A DNA stretch of 64,000 nucleotides, from assembly GCA_964017125.1 (NCBI GenBank), contig OZ024912.1, positions 80,162,649-80,226,648 on the forward strand, given 5' to 3'. Numbering within the stretch: position 1 is the first letter of the stretch; each line of letters starts with the position of its first letter. The notes under the pieces were generated by a model. The model ran no database searches. It was not told the origin of the DNA and was given only the letters and a program-made list of their open reading frames with translations. A program made the translations under genes and the position numbers. Of the stretch, positions 54,288 to 62,701 are shown piece by piece. The stretch is from Flabesymbios commensalis. Its lineage: Eukaryota > Annelida > Polychaeta > Terebellida > Flabelligeridae.

Positions 54288-55475
54288 CATATTCAATCAA
54301 ATTTCACAGTAATCTCATTAATAACTTTTAAAGTACTCAATCAAACGTCGCCAAATTTATGGGGATGTTGCCGTAATACCAACCAATAGTGCATGCAAAA
54401 TTACGTGAAAAACGGTTGAGAATTAACGTCTGAATTGAAGTCTAAATGAATAACTTTTAAAAATATTCAATCAAATTTCACGCTAATCTCATTAATAACT
54501 TTTGAAGTACTCAATTAAACTTCGCCAAATTTACAGGGATGGTGCCGTAATACCAGCCGATGGTGTCTGCAAAATTAAATGGAAAACGGTTGAGAATTGA
54601 CGTCTGAATTGCAGTCTAAATGAATAACTTTTAAAAATATTCAATCAAATTTCACACTAATCTCATTAATAACTTTTGAAGTACTCAATCAAACTTCGCC
54701 AAATTTACAGGAAAGTTGTCATAATACCAGCCGATGGTGCCTGCAAAATTACATGGAAAACGGTTGAGAATTGACGTGTCAATTGACGTCTAAATTAATA
54801 ACTTTTAAACATATTCAATCAAATTTCACGCTAATCTCATTAATAACTTTTGAAGAACTCAATTAAATTTCTCCAAATTTACAGGGATGGTGCCGTAATA
54901 CCAGCCGATGGTGTCTGCAAAATTAAATGGAAAACGGTTGAGAATTGACGTCTGAATTGCAGTCTAAATGAATAACTTTTAAAAATATTCAATCAAATTT
55001 CACACTAATCTCATTAATAACTTTTGAAGTACGCAAACAAACTTTGAAAAAATTACAAGAGAATTGCCGTAATACCAGCCGATGGTGCCTGCAAAATTAC
55101 ATGTAAAACGGTTGAGAATTGACGTGTCAATTGACGTCTAAATGAATAACTTTTAAAAATATTCAATCAAATTTCACATTAATCTCATTAATAACTTTTG
55201 AAGTACTCAATCAAACTTCGCCAAATTTACCGTAAAGTTGCCGTAATACTAGCCGATGGTGCCTGCAAAATTACATGGAAAACGGTTGAGAATTGACGTG
55301 TCAATTGACGTCTAAATGAATAACTTTTAAAAATATTCAATCAAATTTCACACTAATCTCATTAATAACTTTCGAAGTACTCAATCAAACTTCGCCAAAT
55401 TGGTGCCTTCAAAATTACATGGAAAACGGTTGAGAATTGACGTGTCAATTGACGTCTAAATGAATAACTTTTAAA
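54288..55475. repeat. Shortened 11-monomer unit
   Basis: Only seven monomers (1-2-4-2-3-4/3-1/4; 1188 bp). One class 4 of the usual pair is missing. The class 4 monomer at 55158 ends as class 3 (ACCGTAAAGTTGCCGTAATA, then CTAGCC), and the next is the 144-bp monomer at 55332. At least three exchange or deletion events are needed relative to the intact unit. Confidence 0.75.
55332..55475. repeat. 144-bp monomer with a 30-bp deletion
   Basis: A class 1 front with ACTTTCGAAGTACTC runs to CGCCAAATT and jumps to GGTGCCTTC, the class 4 back (positions 71-100 of the monomer are gone). GCCTTC instead of GCCTGC is a private change. It is the shortest monomer I found that has both ends in place. Confidence 0.85.
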
Positions 55476-56518
55476 CATATTCAATCAAATTTCACAGTAA
55501 TCTCATTAATAACTTTTGAAGTACTCAATCAAACTTCGCCAAATTTATGGGGATGTTGCCGTAATACCAACCAATAGTGCATGCAAAATTACATGGAAAA
55601 CGGTTGAGAATTAACGTCTGAATTGAAGTCTAAATGAATAACTTTTAAAAATATTCAATCAAATTTCACGCTAATCTCATTAATAACTTTTGAAGTACTC
55701 AATTAAACTTCGCCAAATTTACAGGAAAGTTGTCATAATACCGGCCGATGGTGCCTGCAAAATTACATGGAAAACGGTTGAGAATTGACGTGTCAATTGA
55801 CGTCTAAATGAATAACTTTTAAACATATTCAATCAAATTTCACAGTAATCTCATTGATAACTTTTGAAGTACTCAATAAAACTTCGCCAAATTTACAGGA
55901 AAGTTGCCATAATACCAGCCGATGGTGCCTGCAAAATTATATGAAAACGGTTGAGAATTGACGTGTCAATTGACGTCTAAATTAATAACTTTTAAACATA
56001 TTCAATCAAATTTCACACTAATCTCATTAATAACTTTTGAAGTACGCAAAGAAACTTTGAAAAAATTACAAGAGAGTTGCCGTAATACCAGCCGATGGTG
56101 CCTGCAAAATTACATGTAAAACGGTTGAGAATTGACGTGTCAATTGACGTCTAAATGAATAACTTTTAAAAATATTCAATCAAATTTCACATTAATCTCA
56201 TTAATAACTTTTGAAGTACTCAATCAAACTTCGCCAAATTTACCGTAAAGTTGCCATAATACCAGCCGATGGTGCCTGCAAAATTACATGGAAAACGGTT
56301 GAGAATTGACGTGTCAATTGACGTCTAAATGAATAACTTTTAAACATATTCAATCAAATTTCACGCTAATCTCATTAATAACTTTTGAAGTACTCAATTA
56401 AACTTCGCCAAATTTACAGGGATGGTGCCGTAATACCAGCCGATGGTGTCTACACAATTAAATGGAAAACGGTTGAGAATTGACATCTGAATTGCAGTCT
56501 AAATGAATAACTTTTAAA

Positions 56519-56692
56519 AATATTCAATCAAATTTCACACTAATCTCATTAATAACTTTTGAAGTACGCAATCAAACTTCGAAAAAATTACAAGAGAGTT
56601 GCCGTAATACTAGCCGATGGTGCGTGCAAAATTACATGGAAAACGGTTGAGAATTGACGTGTCAATTGACGTCTAAATGAATAACTTTTAAA
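56519..56692. repeat. Representative class 3 monomer
   Basis: A full 174-bp copy of class 3. The diagnostic bases are AGTACGCAATCAAAC, CGAAAAAATTACAAGAGAG, TTGCCGTAATAC, and most often the tail GAATTGACGTGT followed by CAATTGACGTCT. Subtypes have GAAATCAAAC with ACAAGACAG and GGTCCCTGC (23098, 49243, 52722), ATTAATTACTTTTG with CCAGGCGATGG (23620, 27999, 53244), or AACAAACTTTG (51330, 54984, 57910). The purine-rich stretch at monomer positions 62-80 replaces the CGCCAAATTTACAGG of classes 2 and 4. It is the clearest body difference in the family. Confidence 0.93.
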
Positions 56693-56998
56693 AATATTCA
56701 ATCAAATTTCACACTAATCTCATTAATAACTTTCGAAGTACTCAATCAAACTTCGCCAAATTTATAGGGATGTTGCCGTAATACCAAACAATACTGCATG
56801 CAAAATTACATGGAAAACGGTTGAGAATTAACGTCTGAATTGAAGTCTAAATGAATAACTTTTAAAAATATTCAATCAAATTTCACACTAATCTCATTAA
56901 TAACTTTTGAAGTACTCAATCAAACTACGCCAAATTTACAGGAAAGTTGTCATAATACCAGCCGATGGTGCCTGCAAAATTACATGGAAAACGGTTGA

Positions 56999-57022
56999 GA
57001 ATTGACGTGTCAATTGACGTCT
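56999..57022. repeat. Tandem 12-bp duplication in the monomer tail
   Basis: Monomer positions 133-144 and 145-156 are two adjacent 12-base units that match at 10 of 12 positions in each tail type. Here they are GAATTGACGTGT and CAATTGACGTCT. The other pairs are GAATTGACGTCT/GAATTGCAGTCT (usual in class 2) and GAATTAACGTCT/GAATTGAAGTCT (usual in class 1). Tail type and body class are linked but not strictly. The 12-bp pair is where the tail types differ from one another. Confidence 0.85.
57009..57018. other. Perfect 10-bp palindrome GTCAATTGAC, recurrent in GTGTCAATTG-type tails
   Basis: GTCAATTGAC reads the same on both strands and is followed by GTC, so TGACGTC partly overlaps it. It recurs in every monomer with the GTGTCAATTGACGTC tail, most of classes 3 and 4, and is absent from class 1 and class 2 type tails. 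TGACGTC is seven of the eight bases of the known CRE/bZIP site TGACGTCA, but no binding can be claimed. Confidence 0.8.
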
Positions 57023-57102
57023 AAATGAATAACTTTTAAACATATTCAATCAAATTTCACAGTAATCTCATTAATAACTTTTGAAGTACTCAATCAAACT
57101 TC
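57020..57102. repeat. Cryptic internal duplication of ~40 bp inside the monomer
   Basis: Shown on one representative; it applies to essentially every monomer. The stretch 57020-57058 spans a monomer boundary (TCTAAATGAATAACTTTT, then AAAAATATTCAATCAAA or similar). It matches 57066-57102 (TCTCATTAATAACTTTT, then GAAGTACTCAATCAAACTTC). The shared blocks AATAACTTTT and CAATCAAA lie 45 and 44 bp apart. Two indels and several substitutions separate the halves, so this is an old duplication that predates the four classes. I infer that the 174-bp monomer grew partly by an internal duplication. Confidence 0.7.
57083..57102. other. Short inverted repeat GAAGT / ACTTC, 10-base spacer
   Basis: GAAGT at 57083-57087 is complementary to ACTTC at 57098-57102, at monomer positions 43-62. 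The arms and spacing are kept in most monomers of all classes, although class 3 copies with CTTTG and some GAAGAACTC class 2 copies break them. A five-base stem could also be chance conserved by homogenisation. Confidence 0.5.
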
Positions 57103-57142
57103 GCCAAATTTATGGGGATGTTGCCGTAATACCAACCAATAG

Positions 57143-57150
57143 TGCATGCA
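57143..57150. other. Palindrome TGCATGCA, class 1 marker
   Basis: TGCATGCA occurs at monomer positions 103-110 in class 1 and is replaced by TGCCTGCA in classes 3 and 4 and TGTCTGCA in class 2. It contains GCATGC, so it gives a class-specific sequence tag. An isolated reappearance in a class 4 context (62697-62704) is the base that marks the left limit of the last 2251-bp duplication. Confidence 0.75.
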
Positions 57151-57214
57151 AAATTACATGGAAAACGGTTGAGAATTAACGTCTGAATTGAAGTCTAAAT
57201 GAATAACTTTAAAA

Positions 57215-57388
57215 AATATTCAATCAAATTTCACGCTAATCTCATTAATAACTTTTGAAGTACTCAATTAAACTTCGCCAAATTTACAGGGATGGTGCCG
57301 TAATACCAGCCGATGGTGTCTGCAAAATTAAATGGAAAACGGTTGAGAATTGACGTCTGAATTGCAGTCTAAATGAATAACTTTTAAA
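57215..57388. repeat. Representative class 2 monomer
   Basis: A full 174-bp copy of class 2. The diagnostic bases are the head CACGCTAATC, ACTCAATTAAACTTCGCC, ACAGGGATGGTGCCGTAATA, GGTGTCTGC, AAATTAAATGG, and the tail GAATTGACGTCT followed by GAATTGCAGTCT. A subtype carries TTTTGAAGAACTCAATTAAA with CTTCTCC or CTCCCCC in place of CTTCGCC (27827, 29740, 31827, 49591, 51156). Another has GGTGCTGTAAT (8431, 11377, 15193 and onward). Class 2 normally follows class 1 directly in the left 8 kb. Confidence 0.93.
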
Positions 57389-58953
57389 AATATTCAATCA
57401 AATTTCACACTAATCTCATTAATAACTTTTGAAGTACTCAATCAAACTTCGCCAAATTTACAGGAAAGTTGTCATAATACCAGCCGATGGTGCCTGCAAA
57501 ATAACATGGAAAACGGTTGAGAATTGACGTGTCAATTGACGTCTAAATGAATAACTTTTAAACATATTCAATCAAATTTCACAGTAATCTCATTGATAAC
57601 TTTTGAAGTACTCAATAAAACTTCGCCAAATTTACAGGAAAGTTGCCATAATACCAGCCGATGGTGCCTGCAAAATTATATGAAAACGGTTGAGAATTGA
57701 CGTGTCAATTGACGTCTAAATTAATAACTTTTAAACATATTCAATCAAATTTCACGCTAATCTCATTAATAACTTTTGAAGAAATCAATTAAATTTCTCC
57801 AAATTTACAGGGATGGTGCCGTAATACCAGCCGATGGTGTCTGCAAAATTAAATGGAAAACGGTTGATAATTGACGTCTGAATTGCAGTCTAAATGAATA
57901 ACTTTTAAAAATATTCAATCAAATTTCACACTAATCTCATTAATAACTTTTGAAGTACGCAAACAAACTTTGAAAAAATTACAACAGAGTTGCCGTAATA
58001 CCAGCCGATGGTGCCTGCAAAATTACATGTAAAACGGTTGAGAATTGACGTGTCAATTGACGTCTAAATGAATAACTTTTAAAAATATTCAATCAAATTT
58101 CACATTAATCTCATTAATAACTTTTGAAGTACTCAATCAAACTTCGCCAAATTTACCGTAAAGTTGCCATAATACCAGCCGATGGTGCCTGCAAAATTAC
58201 ATGGAAAACGGTTGAGAATTGACGTGTCAATTGACGTCTAAATGAATAACTTTTAAACATATTCAATCAAATTCCACGCTAATCTCATTAATAACTTTTG
58301 AAGTACTCAATTAAACTTCGCCAAATTTACAGGGATGGTGCCGTGATACCAGCCGATGGTGTCTGCAAAATTAAATGGAAAACGGTTGAGAATTGACGTC
58401 TGAATTGCAGTCTAAATGAATAACTTTTAAAAATATTCCATCAAATTTCACACTAATCTCATTAATAACTTTTGAAGTACGCAATCAAACTTCGAAAAAA
58501 TTACAAGAGAGTTGCCGTAATACTAGCCGATGGTGCCTGCAAAATTACATGGAAAACGGTTGAGAATTGACGTGTCAATTGACGTCTAAATGAATAACTT
58601 TTAAAAATATTCAATCAAATTTCACACTAATCTCATTAATAACTTTCGAAGTACTCAATCAAACTTCGCCAAATTTATAGGGATGTTACCGTAATACCAA
58701 CCAATACTGCATGCAAAATTACATGGAAAACGGTTGAGAATTAACGTCTGAATTGAAGTCTAAATGAATAACTTTTAAAAATATTCAATCAAATTTCACA
58801 CTAATCTTATTAATAACTTTTGAAGTACTCAATCAAACTACGCCAAATTTACAGGAAAGTTGTCATAATACCAGCCGATGGTGCCTGCAAAATTACATGG
58901 AAAACGGTTGAGAATTGACGTGTCAATTGACGTCTAAATGAATAACTTTTAAA

Positions 58954-60517
58954 CATATTCAATCAAATTTCACAGTAATCTCATTAATAACTTTTGAAGT
59001 ACTCAATCAAACTTCGCCAAATTTATGGGGATGTTGCCGTAATACCAACCAATAGTGCCTGCAAAATTACATGGAAAACGGTTGAGAATTAACGTCTGAA
59101 TTGAAGTCTAAATGAATAACTTTTAAAAATATTCAATCAAATTTCACGCTAATCTCATTAATAACTTTTGAAGTACTCAATTAAACTTCGCCAAATTTAC
59201 AGGGATGGTGCCGTAGTACCAGCCGATGGTGTCTGCAAAATTAAATGGAAAACGGTTCAGAATTGACGTCTGAATTGCAGTCTAAATGAATAACTTTTAA
59301 AAATATTCAATCAAATTTCACACTAATCTCATTAATAACTTTTGAAGTACTCAATCAAACTTCGCCAAATTTACAGGAAAGTTGTCATAATACCAGCCGA
59401 TGGTACCTGCAAAATTACATGGAAAACGGTTGAGAATTGACGTGTCAATTGACGTCTAAATGAATAACTTTTAAACATATTCAATCATATTTCACAGTAA
59501 TCTCATTGATAACTTTTGAAGTACTCAATAAAACTTCGCCAAATTTACAGGAAAGTTGCCATAATACCAGCCGATGGTGCCTGCAAAATTACATGAAAAC
59601 GGTTGAGAATTGACGTGTCAATTGACGTCTAAATTAATAACTTTTAAACATATTCAATCAAATTTCACGCTAATCTTATTAATAACTTTTGAAGAACCCA
59701 ATTAAACTTTTTCAAATTTACAGGGATGGTGCCGTAATACCAGCCGATGGTGTCTGCAAAATTAAATGGAAAACGGTTGAGAATTGACGTCTGAATTGCA
59801 GTCTAAATGAATACCTTTTGAAAATATTCAATCAATTTTCACACTAATCTCATTAATAACTTTTGAAGTACGCAATCAAACTTTGAAAAAATTACAAGAG
59901 AGTTGCCGTAATACCAGCCGATGGTGCCTGCAAAATTACATGTAAAACGGTTGAGAATTGACGTGTCAATTGACGTCTAAATGAATAACTTTTAAAAATA
60001 TTCAATCAAATTTCACATTAATCTCATTAATAACTTTTGAAGTACTCAATCAAACTTCGCCAAAATTACCGTAAAGTTGCCATAATACCAGCCGATGGTG
60101 CCTGCAAAATTACATGGAAAACGGTTGAGAATTGACGTGTCAATTGACGTCTAAATGAATAACTTTTAAACATATTCAATCAAATTTCACGCTAATCTCA
60201 TTAATAACTTTTGAAGTATTCAATTAAACTTCGCCAAATTTACAGGGATGGTGCCGTAATACCAGCCGATGGTGTCTGCAAAATTAAATGGAAAACGGTT
60301 GAGAATTGACGTCTGAATTGCAGTCTAAATGAATAACTTTTAAAAATATTCAATCAAATTTCACACTAATCTCATTAATAACTTTTGAAGTACGCAATCA
60401 AACTTCGAAAAAATTACAAGAGAGTTGCCGTAATACTAGCCGATGGTGCCTGCAAAATTACATGAAAACGGTTGAGAATTGACGTGTCAATTGACGTCTA
60501 AATTAATAACTTTTAAA
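58954..60517. repeat. Nine-monomer version of the 11-monomer unit
   Basis: Classes are 1-2-4-4-2-3-4-2-3/4 (1564 bp). The last monomer (60345) begins as class 3 with CTAGCC and ends as the class 4 type with ACATGAAAACGG and TAAATTAATAAC, which removes the final 1-4 pair and leads straight into a class 2 with GAACTC at 60518. Confidence 0.76.
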
Positions 60518-62701
60518 CATATTCAATCAAATTTCACGCTAATCTTATTAATAACTTTTGAAGAACTCAATTAAACTTCTCCAAATTTACAGGGATGGTG
60601 CCGTAATACCAGCCGATGGTGTCTGCAAAATTAAATGGAAAACGGTTGAGAATTGACGTCTGAATTGCAGTCTAAATGAATAACTTTTAAAAATATTCAA
60701 TCAAATTTCACACTAATCTCATTAATAACTTTTGAAGTACGCAATCAAACTTTGAAAAAAGAGTTGCCGTAATACCAGCCGATGGTGCCTGCAAAATTAC
60801 ATGTAAAACGGTTGAGAATTGACGTGTCAATTGACGTCTAAATGAATAACTTTTAAAAATATTCAATCAAATTTCACATTAATCTCATTAATAACTTTTG
60901 AAATACTCAATCAAACTTCGCCAAATTTACCGTAAAGTTGCCATAATACCAGCCGATGGTGCCTGCAAAATTACATGGAAAACGGTTGAGAATTGACGTG
61001 TCAATTGACGTCTAAATGAATAACTTTTAAACATATTCAATCAAATTTCACGCTAATCTCATTAATAACTTTTGAAGTACTCAATTAAACTTCGCCAAAT
61101 TCACAGGGATGGTGCCGTAATACCAGCCGATGGTGTCTGCAAAATTAAATGAAAAACGGTTGAGAATTGACGTCTGAATTGCAGTCTAAATGAATAACTT
61201 TTAAAAATATTCAATCAAATTTCACACTAATCTCATTAATAACTTTTGAAGTACGCAATCAAACTTCGAAAAAATTACAAGAGAGTTGCCGTAATTCTAG
61301 CCGATGGTGCCTGCAAAATTACATGGAAAACGGTTGAGAATTGACGTGTCAATTGACGTCTAAATGAATAACTTTTAAAAATATTCAATCAAATTTCACA
61401 CTAATCTCATTAATAACTTTCGAAGTACTCAATCAAACTTCGCCAAATTTATAGGGATGTTGCCGTAATACCAACCAATACTGCATGCAAAATTACATGG
61501 AAAACGGTTGAGAATTAACGTCTGAATTGAAGTCTAAATGAATAACTTTTAAAAATATTCAATCAAATTTCACACTAATCTCATTAATAACTTTTGAAGT
61601 ACTCAATCAAACTACGCCAAATTTACAGGAAAGTTGTCATAATACCAGCAGATGGTGCCTGCAAAATTACATGGAAAACGGTTGAGAATTGACGTGTCAA
61701 TTGACGTCTAAATGAATAACTTTTAAACATATTCAATCAAATTTCACAGTAATCTCATTAATAACTTTTGAAGTACTCAATCAAACTTCGCCAAATTTAT
61801 GGGGATGTTGCCGTAATACCAACCAATAGTGCATGCAAAATTACATGGAAAACGGTTGAGAATTAACGTCTGAATTGAAGTCTAAATGAATAACTTTTAA
61901 AAATATTCAATCAAATTTCGCGCTAATCTCATTAATAACTTTTGAAGTACTCAATCAAACTTCGCCAAATTTACAGGGATGGTGCCGTAGTACCAGCCGA
62001 TGGTGTCTGCAAAATTAAATGGAAAACGGTTGAGAATTGACGTCTAAATTGCAGTCTAAATGAATAACTTTTAAAAATATTCAATCAAATTTCACACTAA
62101 TCTCATTAATAACTTTTGAAGTACTCAATCAAACTTCGCCAAATTTACAGGAAAGTTGCCATAATACCAGCAGATGGTGCCTGCAAAATTACATGGAAAA
62201 CGGTTGAGAATTGACGTGTCAATTGACGTCTAAATGAATAACTTTTAAACATATTCAATCAAATTTCACAGTAATCTCATTAATAACTTTTGAAGTACTC
62301 AATCAAACTTCGCCAAATTTATGGGGATGTTGCCGTAATACCAACCAATAATGCATGCAAAATTACATGGAAAACGGTTGAGAATTAACGTCTGAATTGA
62401 AGTCTAAATGAATAACTTTTAAAAATATTCAATAAATTTCACGCTAATCTCATTAATAACTTTTGAAGTACTCAATTAAACTTCGCCAAATTTACAGGAA
62501 AGTTGCCATAATACCAGCCGATGGTGCCTGCAAAATTACATGAAAACGGTTGAGAATTGACGTGTCAATTGACGTCTAAATTAATAACTTTTAAACATAT
62601 TCAATCAAATTTCACAGTAATCTCATTGATAACTTTTGAAGTACTCAATAAAACTTCGCCAAATTTACAGGAAAGTTGCCATAATACCAGCCGATGGTGC
62701 A
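60451..62701. repeat. 2251-bp, 13-monomer unit, copy 1
   Basis: Length is 13 x 174 minus 11 (an 8-bp deletion at 60692-60857, a 172-bp monomer at 62424 and a 173-bp monomer). Classes from 60518 are 2-3-4-2-3-1-4-1-2-4-1-2/4-4. The left limit follows C60450 against A62701. The marker offsets to the next copy are 2251 (60751 to 63002 and 61475 to 63726). Confidence 0.85.
60692..60857. repeat. 166-bp class 3 monomer with an 8-bp deletion
   Basis: TTTGAAAAAAGAGTTGCCG replaces the usual TTTGAAAAAATTACAAGAGA followed by GTTGCCG, so 8 bp are lost between two A-rich stretches. The same deletion is at 62943-63108. The class 3 copies at 57910 and 59823 lack it, so it arose within the last unit before that unit was duplicated. 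Confidence 0.86.

Larger units (their letters stand above)
55476..57040. repeat. Nine-monomer version of the 11-monomer unit
   Basis: Classes are 1-2/4-4-3-4-2-3-1-4 (1565 bp). The second monomer (55650) starts as class 2 (CACGCTAATC, AATTAAAC) and becomes class 4 at ACAGGAAAGTTGTCAT, so one monomer length was lost by fusing a 2 to a 4. The class 2 before the class 3 at 55997 is also missing. Confidence 0.76.
56867..57040. repeat. Representative class 4 monomer
   Basis: A full 174-bp copy of class 4. The diagnostic bases are CAAATTTACAGGAAAG, TTGTCATAATACCAGCCG (TTGCCATAAT in most others), GGTGCCTGC, AAATTACATGG, and the tail GAATTGACGTGT followed by CAATTGACGTCT. Subtypes carry the head CACATTAATC with ACCGTAAAG (25218, 27131, 51504), or the head CACAGTAATC with TTGATAACTTTTG and CAATAAAAC (24838, 50983, 57563). 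The last kind often has one base lost, giving ACATGAAAACGG and a 173-bp length. Class 4 is often doubled, and the two members of a pair are different subtypes. Confidence 0.93.
57041..57214. repeat. Representative class 1 monomer
   Basis: A full 174-bp copy typical of class 1. The diagnostic bases are CCAAATTTATGGGGATGTTG (elsewhere TATAGGGATGTTG or TAGAGGGATGTTG), CCAACCAATAGTGCATGC, and the tail GAATTAACGTCT followed by GAATTGAAGTCT. The head is CACAGTAATC here and CACACTAATC in other class 1 copies. A subtype has ACTTTCGAAGTACTC and CAATACTGCATGC (52026, 53940, 56693, 58606, 61380). Another has AACTCTTGAAGTACTC (23272, 27653, 29566). In the right half, class 1 copies with the CACAG head usually open the 11-monomer unit. 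Confidence 0.93.
57041..58953. repeat. 11-monomer unit, intact copy
   Basis: 1913 bp, classes 1-2-4-4-2-3-4-2-3-1-4, matching 50461-52373 in class order and subtypes (CGCAAACAAACTTTG, CACATTAATC, CTGCATGC, AACTACGCC). Private changes include GAAATCAATTAAATTTCTCC near 57780 and GGTTGATAATT near 57867. Confidence 0.83.

Noticed and set aside
57083-57102. GAAGT/ACTTC stem as a functional hairpin
   Set aside because: The stem is only five bases and is broken in several subtypes without compensating change, so there is no sign of selection for pairing.
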